From positions 43,895,291 to 43,959,290 of the forward strand of contig JANCRA010000003.1 in assembly GCA_024362935.1 (NCBI GenBank): a stretch of DNA of 64,000 nt. Reading direction: 5' to 3'. Shown here in pieces: positions 49,701-61,700 of the stretch; position 1 is the first letter of the stretch, and each line of letters opens with the position of its first letter. Origin of the DNA: Setophaga petechia (taxonomy: Eukaryota; Chordata; Aves; Passeriformes; Parulidae). The position numbers were made by a program, and so were the translations under genes. The notes under the pieces are model-generated. The model saw nothing but the letters and a program-made list of their open reading frames with translations, was not told the origin of the DNA and did not search any database.

Positions 49701-52700
49701 GAGAAATCCTGCCCTTTATTAGTCTGCTTGCTGCTCCCTTAAAATCCAAGGAGGAAAGGGAAAACACTCAGCTGTAAGCAGGTGATCAAAACAGGAGCCG
49801 CATAAACATAAACATTTGGAAGGGTAAAGCCTCAGGAGTGTTTAGCATGATTGCTTCCAGTTTTCATCTGCTCACATTTCACTGCAGACGTAATTCGCTG
49901 CAAAGCACTGCCAAAGCTTTTCACAACACCGAGGCACGTTGAACTCCATGCAGATAATAATATTTACAAATACTGCAGCTTTCCCCCCATCCTTCCCTAA
50001 TGTTTTCCCAGCAGCTTGCCATCCCATCTGGCTTTGGCTGTCCTTACTGCCCTCCCAAAGACTTTCCTTGCCTCGGGAGCCCGTGGCTGTGCCACAGGGA
50101 GGTGGCAGCCCCTTGCTTTGCCTGCCTGGCTGACCAACCCTTCTTGCTGTGCCAATGGAAGTGCAAATGGCCAGGTCAAGTGCAAGTCAGTCCTTTGCCA
50201 TGTGTTTGTGCATGACTCTGACTTGGTGCCCAGGTATGTCTCTAGGTCATCCCAGGTTATTCTCTAATCCAGAGAAATGTTTTGTAAAACAACAGCTTTC
50301 CCCAAACAGTAACACCACAGTCTCACTCTGCTCCATATAATCCTGCTGTTTGTATCCTCATGTGGTAGCAATTAACAGTTCATGCACCAGCTTCTTCCAT
50401 GTCTGCTTAGCAAACTTTCAGCTTGACCAAATTCTTGTTTTTCCAGGGCTTAATTAGGCTGAAGTTCCAAATTTTTGCAAGAAAAAAGAAGAACTGAACA
50501 AATCCAAAAGGCCATAATGTAGATTTTTAGTGCATCCCATGAATAGCAGCAGAGCTAATGCACAGCTTGGACTTAAAAGAATTTGAATCCAAATTAATTT
50601 TGTTCCTCATTTGGCTTGCTTTTTAAAACATACTGTCAATAATTCCACAGCTTCTGTCAAGCTCCTTTCTAAAATAACAATTTACCATTAAAAAGAAATG
50701 TAAAGAGTCAGAACTATGCACAGAGATTCACTCATCACTCACAAAAGGAGCTTCTAAATGAGTTGGACACAGGCAGAAAAGTCAGTTTACCAATAATGTG
50801 AAGAATTGAACAAATGAGGATTTTAGTTGTGCAGTTTATATATATATATATAAATATATTTTTTACTCTGTTCCCATCCCATTCTTTTTAATCTGGCATT
50901 AATCCCACCTGCAAGCTCTGCCCCAGGCTGAGTCCCTAGGCAACACAACCTCAGCAAAGAGCAGAAGGAGATCTGTAGTCCCTTCATCCTTAGCTGTCAC
51001 TAGATCCAGATTGGTAACTCCTTCTACAATCAAAGCAAGCAAACAGGGTCCAGCTGGGGTCCTAGCAGTGGGAGCTGCAAGGCTGGCTCTGTTCTGCAAG
51101 TTGGCTTCATCCCTGACAACCCTGGATGGGATAAAGTATTCTCCTTTTCCTCATCCAACTTTGTCTGAAGTCCAGGGATCCACGAATCATAGCAACAGCC
51201 TCAGCTTTCCTGAGCTGGAGCCTCCATCTTGATGCCTTGAGAAGGCTGACCTAGAACATAGGCTAGATGGAATTAAAGAATAAAGTAGGGATTTATTAGA
51301 AGGCCTCAGATCCACCTTGGGCAGCACAAGAGCCCAGCCAGGGCTGCACCAAAGATGAACCAAAATGGTCACAAAAGGGACGACCAATCATAGGGTCTCT
51401 CACTTTTATAAATTCTGGTCTATTTGCATATTGGAGTTAATTGTCCAATTATAACTTTAGCTTATGAAGTCCCATCCTTGTTTTTCTATCTTCAGTCCAC
51501 TGTTGTTTATGCTCTGGGGCCTGAAATTTGGATCATTTGTCCTTTGTCCCCAGCTAAATAAGGAATTGTTTTGTCTATACCCTACTGTGGAGAGAGCATA
51601 CTATTCCTTAATGTGAAGCTCAGAACTACACACTAAAGCAGTACAGAATCTGAAAAATATAAAAGCTAAAACCTGAGGCATCAATCTCAGCACTAGCCAC
51701 TGCTTTAAACCTTACAGAACTGTTTAGTTCAGTTTAAGAAAACTGAAATTTAACCCTGCTCCAAAGAGGAGCAGGTTCCTGCAGGTGTCAGCACTCACAT
51801 GCAGGGAATGTCTCCACAATAAAATATGTTTTAATACTTTGGTTGGCAGTCTTAAAGTTAGTCCCAGTCCCACTCATAAACAGAGCCACAATCAGCAGAA
51901 CCTAGTCACAATCAGCATGGGTCTTTCTGGCAAATGATGAACAGAAATGTGTCTGCTAAACCTGGTCTTTATGTTGTAGCTGCAGGTATTTAAAGGTGCA
52001 TCAGTTACACTGGCTCAGCTACCTCTATTTTTCTGAAACACCTCTATTTTCCATGTTTGGTACTAATCCTAAAATGAACAGCAGACAAGGGGAGCAGCCT
52101 GTGCAAGGGACAGCAAGTGTCTGCCCTGAAACTGACTGACCAAGACTGGCATAAGGCAGCAGACTTAGGACCAGACTTCATCTGGAGCAGCCAGAGAAAA
52201 ACACCACCCTGGGTCCTTACCCAGTGAATAGAGATAGGCAATTGTCCATGACCCTTTTTAAAGAACTTTTTTTAAAGGCAGCATTTACCAATTCCAACAC
52301 TAGCTCTTGCTTTGGGAGGATGTGTTTTACTGTGTCTCTGTTTTCTAACTGAAGCAAGTGCTTGAATTCCAAACAGCAGCCACCAAAGTGCTGCTCTTTC
52401 AATTCCTCTTGGCTGAAGATATGGGAAATGCTCAGTTCTGCTGTCCCATCTCCCTGTAATTAATGTGAGCTGTTAATAATGAGGCTTCTCTGTTTCTCAA
52501 ATCAGACTTAGCAAAACTTGACAAAGTCTAGGCTTAACAAAAGCAATAACAAACATCAATGATTATTCCTTCATAAAATAAGGTATTATATTAAAACAAT
52601 ACCAATGTTCACACTTACAACTAGAGACCTCAAACTTTCTCTTTAAAGCTAATTTGGGTTATTAGTATTCCAACATTCAAATTATAGTTGCAAACATGAA

Positions 52701-55700
52701 AATATGTCCCGGAGCATTGCTCAAAGTCTTAATTTACAATAAGACCAGCACAGACACCCACTTTGGAACAGTAATAATCTTAAAACCTTCTAATTGCACT
52801 CTCCAATGTTTTTCATCACTATTTTAATTAATATTAACTATTGAAGGTATGATTAGAGAGTGTTTGGAGTAACAGACCCAAATACTGTTTCCATTTGAGA
52901 GGGTACCAATACTTCTCTTATATAACACACTGTAGGTTGGGGCTTTAATACCACTATAATCTATTTTCTCCTAAAAGTGTTTGTTACTCAGCATAAGAAA
53001 ACCATTCTGTTTGATGCTAAATTTTCAAGTAAAGTATATTTTATGTTTTATAAAGGCTTAGAAGTTAAATAAGTTGTCTTTCTATGTACAATAAATGAAA
53101 AGAAATTCCACCACAGTGCTAGATGAGCCATGTGCTACCTTGAGCAGATGGAAATGAGTGTGGAAGTGTGTGTGGTTTACAGGACTGACAGTCTTTAAGC
53201 TAAAAACCCAAACCAACCCACACCACAATTAGCCAGTCACGGGCTTTGCACAGTCATTGCTATTGAATACAAGTGGGCAGAGGAGTATTTGCTTTACACA
53301 GGCAGCACTTTTCACCCTGTGGTTAAAACACAGCCCAATGACTGCTGCAGGCACCACAACCTCAGAGAAACACTTTGAGCCAAATTCTGCCCTTTCAGAA
53401 ATCCTCCTCCACAGCCATGAATCTTTTGTGGCTGTCTGTTCTGCACAAGCCCAGTTTGCTGGGTACACCACCTCAGCACCCTGGCAGTCCCAGCCTGGTG
53501 AGCATCTCCATCTGACACCTCTGGCCCCACCTTCTAAAATATGCCTCAAAAATGGGAATTCCTGTCCACACACTCTTGGTCCACACATGATGAGTTGAGC
53601 AGAGCTCCCTGTTCCCAGCACAGAGCTTCCCCTTCCTTTAAAAAGCAATTTTGGAAATGCAACAGCATCTGCCACGAAAGCTGTCCTCTACCAAAGACAA
53701 ATCATAAAAGCATCTCAAATTGGCACCATTACCTTTTAATTCAAAAGGGGCAAGGAACACTAAATGGCCCACAACCCAGCATCTATCCAAAGACATGAGG
53801 TCATCTGCCACTGATGAACTTAGGGACACTGCAGCACATCATCCAGGGACCAAGAGCATTAGGGGCCCATGAGGCAAAGCCTGGGAGCACTGATGAGCTG
53901 GTCCAGTCACCTCCCTGTAGCTCAGCTCCTGGGCTGTAACTTGGAGCCTTGCCCTTGGGATGGGTATTCACATGATGCAGTTTCAGGCTGCAAGATCATA
54001 AGAGAAAGAAATAAACAGAAATGCAGTTTTTAAAGACTGGGTATTTTTTTCTTCCAGTTGCTCTCCATTTCAGAATATTCTTTATGTCCTTCATCAGTCT
54101 TGTACTTGGTTACAGATGGAAAATATTAGCTCTGGTTTACACAACATGGCCCCGTTTCCTGTAACACAGCACAGGTTGGACAAATCTGTCATTTGAGTAG
54201 TGTGTCTGTTCTGTGGCCAATTCTGTAATCTACAAGCAATGTGATCCTAAACAAGGAATCTCATGTTAGCAGCCAAGATTGGAAAATCCCTGTTTAGTGT
54301 GATTGCTGCCAAAACCATCTCACTTGCTAAGGACAAGCTAATTTTCAATCTGCAGTTTGGAAATTGTTGCTTTTCCTCTTCTTGTTTTCTTTTATTTTTT
54401 TTTATCTCTCTCTTTAAAAAAAAAATAAATTAATTAATAAATAAGAGCTTATTTTTTTAAGATGGCAGAAATACACACTTGATTTTCAAAAGTAACAATG
54501 GATTTAGGAGAGAGTTTAGGGTATATGAAAAACTCTCCACTGTCTACTAAAAAATTCTATTTTTGAACATAATTTTAACACAACTTGAACAGGTGCTATT
54601 TTACAAATAGAAGAGCTGTAATTCAGAATAAATAGCAATAAGACTATTGTGTACAAATAAGAGGAGAAGAGCAAGGAAACAAAGGAAAAGAAATGTTATA
54701 TGATAGAGGTAGGACATAGATCAAGGATGATCCCGATACAGCTTTCAATGACAACTTGACCTCATTTTTCAAGGTGTATCAAGGCAGTATAAATAATGGC
54801 AAGAGGGATATGAGATTATCAAAACTAAGATGGAACCAAAGCTCAAGAAATTTAGTATATCCAGGTTGGCAGACACAGAGATGAAAGGCAGAAGTTGTTA
54901 CATTAATTATTTATTATAAGCTTTACAGTTCACAGATATTTCTAGCTGATAAAAAAGAAAAAGCCACTACACAAGCGTCAACAGTATCCTTAAGTCAGTA
55001 TGCTTCCACTCAGTATTTAGGAAAGGGGAATTTCATCTGGAATACATGCAGGGAAGAGTCACAAAAACCCCATCTTGATGCAGAACTGGCCTCATTTTCT
55101 ATCACATGAACTTTTTTCAGTGTTAGAATTCTTCCTTCTGTGCCCTTTTCAATGCTCCTTTTGTAGTTTCCTACATGAAGAGATTCCTTCTGTTTTAAGA
55201 GCATTGGGATGGGAGGCTGTGGGGTTTTCATTATGTTTGAGTTTTTTTAAAGCTAAATATTACTAATGTCAATTTTTCTGGCCTTTCCACTCCCTATAAA
55301 CATTTAAATTCATACACATTATAGCATCTCACGCTTTGCCAGCCCACCCAGGGGTTTGATGGCTTATCTTAGGACATGGGTGACAACATAGGAGCAGGAG
55401 GTTGCACTGTCAGAGCAATCAGTGTCTGGAACTTTCTCATGGAGAGATGTCTGAGCAAGACTAGAGGCCGTCAGGGTGAGTTGGTAAGGATAAGAGGCCT
55501 GGCCCACATTTCCCATACAGAGAGCTCTAAAGGACAGGGACCATGATTTTCCATGGGTTACTGACGTGGCAATCCAGGTGCTACTGTCAGTGTCTGCCCT
55601 TTGCCATCTGCAAAGTGAAGGGTCACCTTGGTCCTTCCCAGTTTGATAAAGCAACACTGAGAAAAAGTTTCAGTTTTAACTCCCCAAGATGCCTCAGCTC

Positions 55701-58700
55701 CTGACCTTTTTGTCTCTTACCCAGCACACTCAATTACAGCAATTAGCAAGAATACAGTGCCAGTGTTGGACTCAGTTATGTCCAGCACCTCTCTGCATCT
55801 GTGGCCCCTCATTTCTGTGTGGCAGATCTGGTCCAGACCAGCTCCCACTGGGAAACACCAGTCCTGAAAGCCTCAGGAAATTTGTCTGGCCCCGTAAAGA
55901 GCTTCTCTCATCCCAAGCATCATCTCTAGCAGAGTGCAGGAGCTAATAATATCCCTCTACTTCTGTAATATAGCATTTCCTCCTCTTTAACTTTTACTGG
56001 TTGCATTACCAGCTGCTCCTTTGCCCCTGCCACATGACTGAGTGTCAAAAGAAGCCATAAATCAGATTATGGCATTCATTGAATGGTGAAATTGGTGCTT
56101 TCTCTCCTTCTGAGGGACTGGAATTTTAAATGCAGCTTCTAAATATACTTTAAGATATTATTATTTTAGTTAGCATTTAAAAGACTTTTTAAGAGACAAG
56201 ACAAACCCAGCTTTTCTTGGAGAAAGCGTGTACTGAGATTTCCTCAAGAAAGTCTCAGCCACTGGTTGGCACAAGAGGGACAAAGCCACAGTTCCAAATC
56301 AGGGATGTGCTGGCAAACACAGTCTTGGTCATGACAACCAAAACCCTTCCCTGGTGCTGCTGTGCTCATGCAAACATGCCTGTTGGAGATCTGGAGCTTC
56401 CAGCAATTTCTTCCTTGAATTGCTATTACTAATAAAACATGAAATATCAGTGTTTATGGCTTCCTAATAAAAATGCAGCAACTGCACATTAAAAATGAAT
56501 GAAGTGTATGATTATTAATGTAGGCTATGTGATTTATTCTTATCAAACTGGCAAAAAGTTTCTCTCTAAATATTTACATTAAAATGCTTTGTCTAGATAG
56601 TTTCCTGAAATATTTTCTCAGCAACAATGATTAGGTTTCAAGCATTAGATGGAAATAATGAACGATTGACCAAGGGGAAACAAAATAGAGCTAAATATTT
56701 TTTTTTAATTCAGCAGCTAATTTAGAACAACTGAAATTTAAGCTGCTTACATTCATCTAGGAAATACTAACAGGAGTAACTATTTGCTCTCTGCTAGCAG
56801 CCCGTCTTTGGTTTCACATGGATGATAATCCAGGCTGCTTTTGCCTCAGGAGCCTGGAGTTATATTTCTTCCTGACCTTCTACAGAGCCTTCCAAAAATA
56901 GGGAACTGGGAGAGGGATGGCACCAAGCACCCATGGAGTGCTGGTGGCTCTTTCTGCTTTGCATCAGGGATGCAGAGGATTACAGCTTCCATTTTCTTAA
57001 ATGCTTTTTCACCATTTCTCTACAAAGGTGACCATGAAAACACTAACTAATGGAAGTCAAATGCACTTTTATCCCCTATTTCTGTTAAACAAATTCTGTT
57101 ACATTTCTCTTCTAAAGAAATAGTTTTAATATACTGCCACAAGCACTCAGGAATGACATTGTGAAGCTGTCAGCTGCAAGTCTTCTTTTTAGGTATTTGT
57201 TTTCTCAGGGTACATATAAAATTTTTTCCATGTGATGACTTCAAGTCTGATGACATACATAGAATGCACAAAGTGTAAAAATGAAGGGATTGATACACTG
57301 CAGTCTTCCTGCACTTTGAAGAAATAGAGAGTGAACACCTACAAGGAAAGCCAGGACACAATAAACTAATATTTAATATAAAAAATTCTGTGGTATCTCC
57401 ATTTTTTTAGAGTTTCTTTCACACGGAGGATAAGTAGAGATACAGACAAGTTGTTCACATTTAAGATGACTTTTAACCCCTACTACTTGTAACCCCAAAC
57501 AGTGCCTTGTCACAATTCTTGAAAAGCAAAAGCCTTTCACATGGAATAACTGCAATAAATTCATCTTGGCAAGTGGCACTAGCTCACAGAGTTACCATAT
57601 CTACTTTAGGGAATGAAAAAATGTGTCAAGGTCTTTGACAGCACATTTTCCATTTACCACACATTCTGTTTTACCACATTTGCTGCAAGTACTACAACAC
57701 ACTTTTTGCTAAAGTACAATGGACTTTTTTCAGGAAGAAACATTAATTGTTTTAATTGTTTGGAATTTCATTCCCTGTGCAAGTGTGAAAGGCACCTGTG
57801 ACTATTCCTCCAAGTGGTGTCCATTTCAGTGGTAAAACACCACTAATTATCCAGACATAAATTACACTTTTCCCTTATTCTTAAAAAAGACCAAAACAAA
57901 CCCCAAATATACACGTTCTCCCAGCCAGTCCTGCAGGGGTTTTATGTAGAATTGCCACCTTTATATGGTGAATTTCATATGCTTATTTCCACAAAGGAAT
58001 TTTTCTTCACGAGCAATTTTATTCAGATAGCTCCTCCGTTAAGACATTTTCAGATTACAGACCCATTCCACCCCAAAAATAATGGATTCAAATAGCACAA
58101 GCATTAAGAGCATGAAAATAAGATTCAAGGCACTAAGAACTACTTAGAAGTCATAGTTCAGCTGCAGCACAGCAGTCTGTGGGAAATGTTGGTTTTCAGA
58201 TCCTCATTGAAGAGTGCCTCTATCTTATCCTACAGATTCACACACCAAAGCCTTGAACAATGCTGAAATCATCCCCACTGCAGGTTGGATTGGCACCACA
58301 GATGAGTTACCTCAAAGAAACCTTCCCTGTACACAGGCAGGCACATTCCCATCCCAAATGGGGGGATGTTTTCACCCTGCTGCATTGCAGAATTCCTAGA
58401 GCTGAATTTACATTGTTACAGTGATGGATTTCCCTGCAGAGGCATGCAACCTACAGCTGATAAAGTAATAGTTTAGTCCCCTGGGTAAAGAAAAATAATG
58501 TTCTGAATACTGTTTTAAATGCCACCCAAGGATACAGGAGTTCAAGTGGTTACATGGTGTGTGAGCTTTACCAAGAACACTTTTACAAGTGCCACAAAGT
58601 GAACAGGAGCAGGAGATGTCTTTGCACTGAAAAGCCACAAACAGAAGAGCTGACAATAAGAGATCATTCCCTGGGGCTCACTTGAGCATGGTCTCTGTTC

Positions 58701-61700
58701 ACCCTTTGCAAATGCAGATATCAGAGTTTCCTTTGTTAATACCCTGGTGGCACTAGGTGACAGCAGGGATTTATTATTGCTATACAAGGTTTTTTTGTGC
58801 TCATAAACATAAATATCAGAAGAGCATGATGTATACTCCTACCTCAAACTATGAGCAGAGAATACTGTAAAGATCTAGAGGCTCAAGAAAATTTGTTATA
58901 GATATTTATTAACTTATTTATACAAATTTATACAATTTACATAATTTATGAATCATTATATAAATTATATCATAATAATATATTTTAGAATTTATATTAT
59001 ATCATGATATAAATAATATTTATAGATACATTAATATATAAATTATTATATAAATTATAGAAGTATATAGAATATACACAGGTATATGAATTTATATAAA
59101 TTTACATGTATTATATATATATTTATATATTCATATATAAATAGCCCATCTCCACCCTCTTCATCTACTCCAAAGAAAATGCTTGAAACTTTTTATTTCA
59201 TAGAGGAATTGAAATGAAAGACTTTTCAATTTTCTTCCTCAAATACTCAAATATTTTGGGAAACTGAAGTCATAGTTTGGATGTGTAGGTACAAGATCAG
59301 AAAAGCTAAGGCAGAGATGGAGTAGGACTTGTCAAGGGATGTGAAGAATAACAGGAAGGGATTCTGTAAGCTCATAGGTGAAGAGGAAAGGCCAAGGAGG
59401 GTGTGCAGGATGAGTATGAGAAGAGAGAACTGGTGACTACAGCTATGGAGAAGGATGAGGTGCTCAGTGAGTTCTTTGCTCAGTCTTCACTGGCTTCCCA
59501 ATCTCTCAAGGGATTCTGCCCTCATGCAACCCCACCTGGAGAAAGAGCTGGACATGTTAGGTGGGTCTAGAGGAGAGCCACCAAGATGATCAGAGGGTTG
59601 GAGCACTGCTGGTACAAAACTGGGCTGAGATTTGTTCAGCCTGGAGCAGAGAAGGATCCAGGGAGACCCCCCTGGGCACTCCAGTGCCTCAAGGGAGCCT
59701 GTGGAAGAAGGAGAGCAGCTTTTACATGGGGAAACAGTGACAAGACAAGGGGGAATGGTTTTAAACTGGAAGAGGGCAGATTTAGGCTGGATTTTAGGAA
59801 GAAGCTCTTTACTGTGAGGGTGGTGAGATACTGGAAGATGTTGCCCAGAGAAGCTGTGGATGCCCCAATCCTGGAAGTGTGCAAGGCCAGGCAGGACAGG
59901 GCTTTGAGCAGCCTGGTCTAGAGCAGGTTGCTCCTCACCATGAGATGATTTGTAATTTCCCTTCCAACCCAAACTGTTCTGTGATTTTCCTTTCAATTTC
60001 CCTAAAATTATTGCTGCTTTTGAGGATGCATGGAATAAAAGTTTCCCTATTGTTTTTGGAAATTATTTCTTAGCTGCCTCAATCAGCTTATGTGAGCTAC
60101 CAATGTTCAAATTTTTCCAACAAAAATATATATGCTAAATACCAGATGTCTCTAAATTCTACCAAGAGGTGTTGATTAGACACAAGGCAAAAGGTACCAG
60201 CCTGGGTGAGCAACAGAGGCTGTCAGCAGGAAAAAAAATACAGTATTCCAATAATGACAAGAGAGGCCTGGTTCTTTGCTAATTGGTTTACAAGCACATG
60301 CATAAATTCGTATTATAGATAATTCTGAATTTAAATTGCTATTTAGGGATTTACTTCCTTGCCTAGCATTTATCAAAATTTTACAGAAAATCTTCTTGTT
60401 GTTCTGAGGAAAAAACAAAACAAAACAAAACAACAAAACAAAACAAAACCACCAGAAAATACCCAAAAAAAACCCCAAAGGCTAGTTTGGTTCAAATTAT
60501 TTTCATAACATTTTGGCAAAGCAATTGTCTGCATTTTCCCAAGACTTTTAGAACAAAGAGTGTACCAACTCCTGTTATCCAGATGTGGAAAGTATTGGTA
60601 CCAACAAGTTGCATATAAACATCAGGTGTTTTAAGGTGATAAAAAGCATTCCTTCAAAATTAAAACTCACAACAAATTTAATTTAATTATCTGCCTAAAA
60701 TAAACCTGAGCATACAGAATCAGGGCAGAGGATCAGACTCCCAGGGGATTTCTGCAAAAGGAGTCACTGGCAGCACATGAAGGATAACTTCATGTGTGCC
60801 GACAAGTCAGTGAGGTATTTGGCCTTGATGTCATGAAAACAACAGAGTTTTGTTCCACAAATAGTCTAACTGGCATAATGATGCAGTCTATATGTGTGCT
60901 CAGTGTCAAGAAATTATGAATTTTGTTGTATTTTTATATATGCTATCAGCTGTAACTGTTGAAAAACAAAGCAACCAGCAGCCAAAAGAAAGCATTTCCT
61001 AACAGAAGGACCTTCTGTCACACTCTGCACTGCTCCTGTGACAGTGTTTGATGAAAGGACAATCTTGAGTTTAAAAAGAGCAAAAAAATTTTTCTGCCAA
61101 TTCACTGGTGTTACTGGTATCAGCTGACAGGACTCAATGAAAGTCTTACCTGAAAAAGGTTGCATAGTTTTCATTAAGCATGTAGAGTTAACAGAAGCCC
61201 AGCTCCTGTCCACCCACTAGGAATGATTCCACCAACATAAGTCACTTTTTCAATTTTCCAAGGCTGGTGCAATAACCTGAGCTTCCATCACCATATGGAA
61301 CCACAGATTTTCACCAAGTTATGTCTCCCCATTACAGTATTATAGAAACAGTTGCCAATACTGACATTATTAAAAAAATAAATAATTTTTTTTTTTTATA
61401 AATAGGTGCAGCACTTAAGAAAACTCTGCAATGACAGAGTGGGTCCAGACGAGCTTTTCTTCCAGGTCCTCTCAAGCCCTTCACCCAAGCACCACGCTGG
61501 GCCAAACCCTGCCCTGTACCTCCAGCCATGGATTCTGCACACTGCTCCTGGAGCAGGGGAACCCTGCAAGCTGCAAAGCATCACGAGCTGTCAGCAACCT
61601 CCACAAATCTCACAGACATCTGGGGCTTATCAAGCCAGCAGCATTTTTCCTACATTAATCTCCACTAGGCTTGCCCCAGCTTTCATTTCAAAAGACTTGG

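Noticed and set aside
53733..53828. 96-bp minus-strand segment with acceptor and donor
   Set aside because: Phase 1 in and 1 out, which cannot fit between the 55562 (phase 2) and 53199 exons; leaving it out gives a consistent chain.
55364..55657. 97-codon minus-strand frame
   Set aside because: Overlaps the 55562-55656 exon in another frame, lacks a donor and ends in a stop; the shorter frame with splice support is preferred.
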